Assembly: GCA_964475755.1 (NCBI GenBank)
Contig: CAYYXR010000006.1
Coordinates: forward strand, 21,160-85,159
DNA from: UBA11612 sp964475755
Lineage (GTDB): Bacteria > Pseudomonadota > Alphaproteobacteria > Rhodospirillales > Rhodospirillaceae
Reading direction: 5' to 3'
Length of the DNA stretch: 64,000 nucleotides
The notes under the pieces were generated by a model. The model made no database searches and was not told where the DNA came from. It saw nothing but the letters and a program-made list of their open reading frames with translations. The position numbers were made by a program, and so were the translations under genes. Positions 58,079-64,000 of the stretch are shown in pieces (the stretch's first letter is position 1; each line of letters begins with the position of its first letter).

Positions 58079-60480
58079 AGTTCACCCTCTCATGGCTAAA
58101 AGATCATCTGGAAACGAACGCGTCCCTGGACGAAATCACCGACAAGCTGACGGCGATCGGCTTGGAAGTGGAAGGCGTCGAGAATCCCGGCGCGCTATTG
58201 GCGGATTTCATCGTCGCCCACGTCACGGAAGCCAAACAACATCCCAATGCCGACCGGCTGCGCGTGTGCACCGTCAATACGGGCTCCGAAACCCTGCAGG
58301 TGGTATGCGGTGCGCCCAATGCCAAGACGGGCATGAAGGCCGTACTGGCGCGGGTAGGCACCACCATCCCGGCCTCTGGCGATAAGCTGAAGAAGGGCAA
58401 GATTCGCGGCGAGGAAAGCCAGGGCATGCTGTGCTCCGCCCAAGAGCTGAAGCTCGGCGAGGATCATTCGGGCATCATCGAGTTGCCGGCCGATGCACCC
58501 GTAGGCGTACCGGTCACCGATGTCATGCCACTTGATCCAATCATCGAAATTGCGCTGACACCGAACCGTGTCGATGCCCTAGGCGTGCGCGGTGTCGCGC
58601 GCGATCTCGCGGCGGCAGGCATTGGCAAACTAAAGCCTTTGAACGATGCGCCTGTTAAAGGCACATTCGAAAGCGCGCGGAAAGTGGTAATGAACTTGCC
58701 GGGCGATCAAACGCAGAAGTGTCCAATGTTTGTCGGGCGCGCGCTCAAGGGCGTGAAGAACCCGGAAAGCCCCACGTGGTTAAAGGACCGGCTTGATGCA
58801 ATTGGCCTGCGCCCAGTTTCCGCGCTAGTCGATATCACGCAATACCTCACCATTGATCTTGGAAGGCCGTTGCACGTTTTCGATGATGCGAAGCTGAACG
58901 GCCCCATCGGACCACGGCTCGCGAAGAAGGGCGAAGAAGTTCACGCGCTGAACGACAAGACCTATGAGCTCGAAGAGTCCATGGTGGTCATTGCCGATGA
59001 GTCGTCCGCGCTCGGCATCGGCGGCATCATGGGCGGCGAGCCCAGCAGCGTGAGCGAGACCACCACTGAGGTTTTCCTGGAATCTGCGCTGTTCGACCCC
59101 TTCAACATCGCCGAGACCGGCCGCAAGCTGCAGGTCAATTCCGATGCCCGCTACTGTTTCGAGCGCGGCGTCGATCCTGAGTCACCCGTGATGGGCGCCG
59201 AAGTGGCCACGCGCATGATTCTCGAGATTTGCGGCGGCGAAGCTTCAGACATTGTTATCGGCGGCGCCACGCCGGGCTACAAACGCGAGATTTCGCTCGA
59301 TCCGGCGTGGGTGAAATCCCTCGGCGGCGTCGATGTGCCCGAAAGCGAAATGAAATCCATTCTCGAACGTCTGGGATTCGCCGTGAAATCCGGATCACCG
59401 TGGACCGTATCACCGCCGTCATGGCGCGCAGATGTGGAAGGCTGGCAGGATCTCGTTGAGGAAATCCTGCGCATTCATGGCTACGACCATATCCCTGAAA
59501 GCGTACTACCGCGTCCGCCCATGCCGAAAACCGTGCCGACGCCCCAGCAAAGGCGCGTTTCCTTCGCGCGCCGGACATTGGCCACGCGCGGATTGCAGGA
59601 GACAACGACGTGGGCCTTCGTTCCAAAAGCTCAGGCGGAGATGTTCCGCGGCGACTTTCCTCTTGTGATGCTCGCCAATCCGATCAGCTCCGAATTGGAT
59701 GCCATGCGCCCGTCCCTCATCCCAAATCTCGCCGCGGCAGCGGGACGGAACGCTGCGCGCAATATGGCCGATAGCCGGTTGTTCGAAGTCGGCCCGCGCT
59801 TCGAAGGCGCCAAGCCCGGCGAGCAAACGCTTGTTGCCTGCGCCCTGCGCGCCGGCCACACCGGTCCCCGGCACTGGACCGGAGATCGCCGCGCCGTGGA
59901 CGCATTGGACGCAAAGGCCGATGCGCTGGCCGCGATCGATGCGGCCGGCTTGACGCGCACCGCCGTACAGACCGTAGGTGGCGGCGACGACGTTGCCCCG
60001 CCCTGGTATCACCCCGGCCGCTCCGGCGCCTTGAAACTTGGAAATCAGGTGCTTGCCTATTTTGGCGAACTGCACCCTGCCGTCCTCGCGGCCTTGGATG
60101 TCAAAGGCCCCGTGGTGGCCTGCGAAGTGTTTTTGGATCGACTGCCCCCGCCGAAAAAGTCGACCGGTCCGGCGCGGCCCCTACTAAAGGCATCACCGTT
60201 CCAGCCCGTGGACCGCGACTACGCTTTTGTCGTGGACTCATCGGTCGCTGCTGAAGGTTTGCTGAAAGCCGTACGCAACGCCGACAAAGACCTGATTACG
60301 GATGTTGGTTTGTTCGATTCCTATGAAGGATCGCATTTGGAAAAAGGTAAAAAGTCTCTTGCCGTGGCGGTCACTCTTCAGCCAAAGGATGCGACACTGA
60401 CCGAAGAACAAATCGATGCTGTCTCAAAGAAAATCGTGGCAGCCGTGGAAAAATCCTGCGGCGGCGTTTTGCGCGCCTAA
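58075..60480 (+). CDS. pheT: Phenylalanyl-tRNA synthetase beta subunit
   Basis: 801 residues. An N-terminal EMAP-like tRNA-binding domain is at about 40-150 (VCTVNTGSETLQVVCGAPNA). Next are the B3/B4 editing domain (VSALVDITQYLTIDLGRPLH, GIGGIMGGEPSSVSETT), the B5 domain at about 400-470, the catalytic-like core, and a C-terminal FDX-ACB domain from about 710 (PFQPVDRDYAFVVD). All blocks are intact. It pairs with PheS as a heterotetramer. Confidence 0.97.
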   Translation: MKFTLSWLKDHLETNASLDEITDKLTAIGLEVEGVENPGALLADFIVAHVTEAKQHPNADRLRVCTVNTGSETLQVVCGAPNAKTGMKAVLARVGTTIPASGDKLKKGKIRGEESQGMLCSAQELKLGEDHSGIIELPADAPVGVPVTDVMPLDPIIEIALTPNRVDALGVRGVARDLAAAGIGKLKPLNDAPVKGTFESARKVVMNLPGDQTQKCPMFVGRALKGVKNPESPTWLKDRLDAIGLRPVSALVDITQYLTIDLGRPLHVFDDAKLNGPIGPRLAKKGEEVHALNDKTYELEESMVVIADESSALGIGGIMGGEPSSVSETTTEVFLESALFDPFNIAETGRKLQVNSDARYCFERGVDPESPVMGAEVATRMILEICGGEASDIVIGGATPGYKREISLDPAWVKSLGGVDVPESEMKSILERLGFAVKSGSPWTVSPPSWRADVEGWQDLVEEILRIHGYDHIPESVLPRPPMPKTVPTPQQRRVSFARRTLATRGLQETTTWAFVPKAQAEMFRGDFPLVMLANPISSELDAMRPSLIPNLAAAAGRNAARNMADSRLFEVGPRFEGAKPGEQTLVACALRAGHTGPRHWTGDRRAVDALDAKADALAAIDAAGLTRTAVQTVGGGDDVAPPWYHPGRSGALKLGNQVLAYFGELHPAVLAALDVKGPVVACEVFLDRLPPPKKSTGPARPLLKASPFQPVDRDYAFVVDSSVAAEGLLKAVRNADKDLITDVGLFDSYEGSHLEKGKKSLAVAVTLQPKDATLTEEQIDAVSKKIVAAVEKSCGGVLRA

Positions 60481-60510
60481 ATCAAAAGTTTCCTATAACA
60501 GTCCCGTTTC

Positions 60511-62313
60511 ATGACCGACCTTTCCCATATCCGCAATTTCGCGATCATCGCACACATCGATCACGGCAAGTCGACCCTGGCCGACCGCATCATTCAAATG
60601 TGCGGCGGGCTGACCCAGCGCGAAATGCAGGAACAGGTTCTCGATTCCATGGATATCGAGCGTGAGCGCGGCATCACCATCAAGGCGCAAACAGTGCGCC
60701 TCAGCTACACGGCCGACAACGGCGAAACCTATCAGCTCAATCTGGTGGACACGCCCGGCCACGTGGACTTTGCCTACGAGGTCAACCGCTCTCTCGCCGC
60801 TTGCGAGGGCTCGTTGCTTGTGGTGGACGCCTCCCAGGGCGTGGAAGCGCAAACGCTTGCCAACGTGTACCAAGCCATCGAGGTCAATCACGAAATTGTC
60901 CCGGTCCTCAACAAGATCGATCTGCCGGCGGCTGAGCCCGCGCGCATCCGCCAACAGATTGAGGATGTCATCGGCATTGATGCCTCGGACGCCGTAGAAA
61001 CCTCCGCAAAGACCGGCCTTGGCATCAAGGACGTATTGGAAGCGATCGTGCACCGACTGCCGCCGCCGAAAAGCGATGGCAGCGATACATTGAAAGCGCT
61101 TCTGGTCGATTCTTGGTACGACAGTTATTTGGGCGTGATCATTCTTGTGCGGGTCAAAAGCGGGACGATCAAGAAGGGCTCGAAGATCAAGTTCATGTCC
61201 AATGATGCGACTTATCAAGTGGACAAGGTTGGCGTCTTCACACCTAAGATGAAAGACGTGCCGAGTCTGAGCACCGGCGAGCTCGGTTTTCTCATCGCCT
61301 CCATTAAGGCGGTGGCCGATTGCTCGGTGGGCGACACCATCACAGACGAATTGCGTCTGGCGCCCGAACCCCTGCCTGGATTTAAGCCCAGTATTCCCGT
61401 GGTTTGGTGCGGCCTGTTCCCCGTGGACGCCGCACAGTTCGAGGTCCTGCGCGAAAGCCTGGCTAAACTGCGTCTCAACGATGCCAGCTTCCATTATCAG
61501 ATGGAGAGCTCGGCGGCGCTCGGCTTCGGCTTCCGTTGTGGCTTTTTGGGCCTGTTACACATGGAGATCATTCAGGAACGCCTTGAGCGTGAGTTCGATC
61601 TCGACCTGATTACAACGGCACCCAGCGTCGTGTATCGCATTCACACAACTGATGGTGAAATGCTTGAGCTGCACAATCCGGCGGACATGCCGGAAGTCAC
61701 GCGCATTACGTCCATCGAAGAGCCCTGGGTGAAAGCCACCATTTTGGTTCCCGACGAACACTTGGGCCCGGTGTTAAAGTTGTGTACCGAACGGCGCGGC
61801 GAACAACTCGACCTGACATACGTCGGCAACCGAGCGATGGTCGTGTACCGCTTGCCGCTGAATGAAATCGTTTTCGATTTTTATGACCGGTTGAAGTCGA
61901 TCACGCGCGGCTACGCCAGTTTTGATTACGAAATATCGGATTACCAAGATTCCGATTTGGTGAAAGTAAACATCCTGGTCAACGCCGAGCCCGTGGACGC
62001 CTTGGCGTTCATGGCTCACCGCAGCCAGGCCGAGGCGCGCGGACGGCATATATGTGGGCGATTAAAAGATCTCATTCCGCGACACCTTTTCAAAATACCG
62101 ATTCAGGCCGCCATCGGCGGAAAGGTGATTGCGCGGGAAACGATTGCGGCCCTACGCAAAGACGTAACCGCGAAATGTTATGGCGGTGATATTTCGCGGA
62201 AACGCAAATTGCTGGACAAACAAAAGGAAGGCAAAAAGCGCATGCGTCAATTCGGCCGCGTCGAGATTCCGCAATCTGCGTTCATTAACGCATTAAAAAT
62301 GGGCGATGAGTAA
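60511..62313 (+). CDS. lepA: Elongation factor 4 (LepA), ribosomal back-translocase GTPase
   Basis: 600 residues. The G domain has AHIDHGKSTL (G1), RGITIKAQTV (G2), DTPGHVDFAYEV (G3) and NKID (G4). Domain II, the EF-G-like domains III and V and the LepA-specific C-terminal domain follow (ETIAALRKDVTAKCYGGDIS, RKRKLLDKQKEGKKRMRQFG). Full length, with no signal sequence. ATG 60511, a weak ribosome site, 30 bp after pheT. Confidence 0.97.
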   Translation: MTDLSHIRNFAIIAHIDHGKSTLADRIIQMCGGLTQREMQEQVLDSMDIERERGITIKAQTVRLSYTADNGETYQLNLVDTPGHVDFAYEVNRSLAACEGSLLVVDASQGVEAQTLANVYQAIEVNHEIVPVLNKIDLPAAEPARIRQQIEDVIGIDASDAVETSAKTGLGIKDVLEAIVHRLPPPKSDGSDTLKALLVDSWYDSYLGVIILVRVKSGTIKKGSKIKFMSNDATYQVDKVGVFTPKMKDVPSLSTGELGFLIASIKAVADCSVGDTITDELRLAPEPLPGFKPSIPVVWCGLFPVDAAQFEVLRESLAKLRLNDASFHYQMESSAALGFGFRCGFLGLLHMEIIQERLEREFDLDLITTAPSVVYRIHTTDGEMLELHNPADMPEVTRITSIEEPWVKATILVPDEHLGPVLKLCTERRGEQLDLTYVGNRAMVVYRLPLNEIVFDFYDRLKSITRGYASFDYEISDYQDSDLVKVNILVNAEPVDALAFMAHRSQAEARGRHICGRLKDLIPRHLFKIPIQAAIGGKVIARETIAALRKDVTAKCYGGDISRKRKLLDKQKEGKKRMRQFGRVEIPQSAFINALKMGDE

Positions 62314-62352
62314 AAACTCGATCGCCCTCAAATTGCGAAACGGAATATTAGA

Positions 62353-62655
62353 TCACCGAGCGTGCCGGAAGATGCGGCGATGATCGCGGCGCTTGCGGCA
62401 AAAGTGCGCGAGCGCAAATCCGACAACGCCCAAAACGATCCACGCCGGCATGGCCATGATGCCCGCGCTAACCGCACTCAGAATTTCGGAAGAGTTGGCT
62501 GTGAAGTTCGGCGTTTGACCCACCAGCAGCGTCCAAATGTCTGCTGTGGCGAGTCCAGAATACTGGCCAGCGCCTAGGGCCATCACGGCTTCTGCCGAAG
62601 CCATAACGATTGCCAAAACGACCAATGTCCAGCCGAAGGCACGCCCAAATATCAC
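62353..62655 (-). CDS. Small two-helix membrane protein of unknown function
   Basis: 100 residues from a GTG at 62655 with GAGG upstream. Two membrane helices (WTLVVLAIVMASAEAVMAL at 9-27 and IMAMPAWIVLGVVGFALAHF at about 66-85) flank a polar loop with WTLLVGQTPNF. The C-terminus is strongly basic (CRKRRDHRRIFRHAR), which would place it in the cytoplasm. I do not recognise a family. It faces lepA tail to tail, 40 bp away. Confidence 0.6.
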   Translation of the reverse strand: MIFGRAFGWTLVVLAIVMASAEAVMALGAGQYSGLATADIWTLLVGQTPNFTANSSEILSAVSAGIMAMPAWIVLGVVGFALAHFCRKRRDHRRIFRHAR

Positions 62656-62714
62656 TGGAACCTCACGCCCCTGAATCAGTTTCTTACCCCACTCAATGAG
62701 GGGTACCGGATAAT

Positions 62715-62736
62715 CCCTTTAAATTAAAGGGTAATT
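62715..62736. terminator. Candidate terminator hairpin
   Basis: CCCTTT (62715-62720) and AAAGGG (62726-62731) form a perfect inverted repeat followed by TAATTTTT. A bulged hairpin ACCC..GGGT lies just before it. No plus-strand gene ends nearby, so its role is unclear; it may insulate the tRNA from upstream transcription. The rest of 62656-62949 has no gene that I can support. Confidence 0.35.
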
Positions 62737-62910
62737 TTTGGTCGTTTCGACTGCGGACGACCTGCCTTAGTGGCGGAAAACATGGGAAATCCCGCAAGCC
62801 TGTGGAATATGGGGATAAATTGGATTTTTTTGACTCACAAAACACGCACGCTTTGTTGCGGCGGACGAAAGGCTCGGTTAGGTTCTGCGCCTTCCAGACA
62901 GGCCCGTTGC

Positions 62911-62939
62911 TTGACCGATTCCTGCGACTCGGGAAATTC
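62911..62939 (+). promoter_or_regulatory. Candidate promoter for tRNA-Ser(GGA)
   Basis: TTGACC at 62911 and AAATTC at 62934 are 17 bp apart. The predicted start is about four bases before the tRNA 5' end, so little processing would be needed. Confidence 0.4.
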
Positions 62940-62949
62940 TGCTGGTTCC

Positions 62950-63040
62950 GGAGGGGTGGCCGAGTGGTCGAAGGCGCACGCCTGGAAAGTGTGTATACCC
63001 CAAAAGGGTATCGTGGGTTCGAATCCCACCCCCTCCGCCA
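62950..63040 (+). tRNA. tRNA-Ser (anticodon GGA)
   Basis: Class II tRNA with encoded CCA. The acceptor GGAGGGG pairs with CCCCTCC. The anticodon stem ACGCC / GTGT (with a G-U-type mismatch) encloses C-T-GGA-A-A, so the anticodon is GGA and it reads UCC and UCU. The long variable arm is TACCC-CAAAA-GGGTA, and the T-arm is GTGGGTTCGAATCCCAC. Its 3' end borders an AT-rich accessory tract, a common place for integration. Confidence 0.96.
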
Positions 63041-63175
63041 TTAAATTAATTAAAATATAATAATATCAATAAGATATATTTTGGATGGTGGTAATTACCC
63101 ATCTTTTTACCCATCTCATGAAGGGCATTAGATAATTCAAAAACCTATCCAGTTATTCTTGGGCGCCGTCCGTAA
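63041..63175. other. AT-rich junction downstream of tRNA-Ser
   Basis: Starting at the base after the tRNA CCA the sequence becomes very AT-rich (runs such as TTAAATTAATT and AATATAATAATATC) in contrast to its neighbours, and then runs into a truncated transposase. There is no open reading frame. This looks like the attachment-side flank of an element inserted at the tRNA 3' end. No integrase is inside the window, so the call is tentative. Confidence 0.4.
63095..63116. repeat. Tandem TTACCCATCT direct repeat
   Basis: The 10-mer TTACCCATCT occurs at 63095-63104 and again at 63107-63116, two bases apart. It could be a recombinase arm site next to the tRNA, or chance in AT-rich sequence. Confidence 0.35.
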
Positions 63176-63868
63176 ACATACGCTCCATCCGTTTATCGGC
63201 GGGTCCACATCATGCTCAAGCGTGAAGGCTGGAAGGTTGGTAAGAATCTCGTCTATCGGGTCTACCGCGAGGAAGGCCTCGTTTTACGCACAAAGCGGCC
63301 GCGGCGGAACAAGATGGCGGTCCACCGAGAGGAGCGCCGGCGGCCGTCACGTCCCAATGAGGCATGGAGCCTGGACTTCGTCCACGATCAACTCGCTGAC
63401 GGGGCTAAGTTTCGGCTGCTCACGGTGATTGATGTTTTTAGTCGGGAAGCATTGGCAATTGAGATCGGTTCCAGGCTCCGCGGCGAAGATGTTGTCGGTG
63501 TCTTGAATCGCCTTGTCCAACGGCACCGAGCACCAGCTACGCTGTTTGTTGACAACGGAGCGGAGTTCACCGGTCACATGGTCGATCTCTGGGCCTATCA
63601 CCGCAAGGTCAAGCTCGATTTCTCGCGGCCGGGAAAGCCAACCGATAACGCCTACATCGAGACGTTAAATGGATCGTTGCGCGACGAGTGCCTGAATCTG
63701 CATTGGTTCGAAAATTTGGCCGAAGCCAGGCACATCATCGAGGCGTGGCGCATCGAATACAATGAAAGCCGGCCTCACATGGGTCTCGGCGATTTGACGC
63801 CACGAGAATATGCTCTGCAGGCAAGGTCATGCTATAAACTTACAGGGTTCAACCCCGCCGAAAACTAG
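63176..63868 (+). pseudogene. IS3-family transposase (OrfB), 5'-truncated
   Basis: Homology to the IS3 OrfB integrase begins within the helix-turn-helix region (VYRRVHIMLKREGWKV) right after an in-frame TAA at 63173, so the N-terminal part and OrfA are missing. The rve core is intact with all three catalytic residues: Asp in WSLDFVHD, Asp in LFVDNGAEFTG and Glu in NAYIETLNGSLRDEC. Then RIEYNESRPHMGLGDLTP follows and a normal stop at 63868. An ATG at 63212 would give 218 residues. It is probably inactive without OrfA. Confidence 0.85.
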
Positions 63869-63953
63869 CGCCACATCTGGACCACGGAACCCAAGCGGCT
63901 CACGCGACCGCTGAACTAACATTCACACCGGATCTCTCAGTGGGGGCCGGTCA
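63176..63953 (+). mobile_element. IS3-type insertion sequence remnant
   Basis: The transposase fragment and the 85 bp after it. The right end may be at GGGGGCCGGTCA (ending at 63953), which has the terminal CA usual in this family and reads TGACCGGCCCCC inward. The left end is absent. The last 47 bp of the window show no further feature. Confidence 0.55.
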
Positions 63954-64000
63954 ATGAACGTTCCCGTTATTGTAAGGACGGATCAGTTTTATTCAAATCT

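Noticed and set aside
60493..61494. 333-residue minus-strand frame over lepA
   Set aside because: His/Leu-rich antisense shadow of a highly conserved gene.

Overview
The window reads as chromosomal DNA of an alphaproteobacterium, probably free-living and uncultured. The evidence is the FzlA-type GST-fold protein, the cytochrome c / kdsB / pheA / nudC neighbourhood, the rplU-rpmA-GNAT-obgE-proB-proA-nadD-rsfS-rlmH string, a YejABEF-type peptide transporter and a lone FliN. A finer lineage cannot be fixed by eye. The genome is compact: many genes overlap by 1 to 4 bp, and several convergent pairs share or abut stop codons.

Layout. 1-4963: a two-component pair, then hemL and hemA (minus strand), with hemH divergent. 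Together these point to the C5 (glutamyl-tRNA) route to tetrapyrroles, which is unusual for this class. 5047-10857: an accessory block with two cupins, a halohydrin dehalogenase-like SDR protein, a small sulfotransferase, an unknown 179-residue protein, an Amidohydro_2 hydrolase and an AtoE-like transporter. 10906-28803: a surface polysaccharide locus with a PhyH-type dioxygenase, six glycosyltransferase-type genes (one a fusion of about 1000 residues), a Wzm/Wzt-type ABC exporter, an O-antigen ligase/polymerase-like membrane protein, rmlA/D/B/C for dTDP-rhamnose, and a large membrane protein.

28826-47683: housekeeping. It starts with tRNA-Ser(CGA), then L21/L27, ObgE, proline synthesis, NadD, RsfS, RlmH and NudC. 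PheA and KdsB lie on the minus strand. A membrane cytochrome c and a HisN-type phosphatase follow, and then a peptide ABC transporter with two tandem substrate-binding proteins. 47825-52701: a FliN-like remnant with a stop codon near its start, FzlA, a TPR protein, an alpha/beta hydrolase, and a GT4/GT9 pair probably for LPS core. 52744-62655: translation genes thrS, infC, rpmI, rplT, pheS, pheT and lepA, interrupted by a DUF3016 gene, plus a small membrane protein. 62950-64000: tRNA-Ser(GGA) followed by an AT-rich tract and a 5'-truncated IS3 transposase, probably the edge of an integrated region.

Points of most interest: a halohydrin dehalogenase with both family motifs intact inside a small accessory cluster; two translation genes that seem to use non-AUG start codons behind good Shine-Dalgarno sites (infC AUA, rsfS AUC); a strongly structured leader before rpmI-rplT; duplicated YejA-like proteins that both carry a C-terminal membrane anchor; and a methyltransferase / coiled-coil / RgpF / GT2 fusion.
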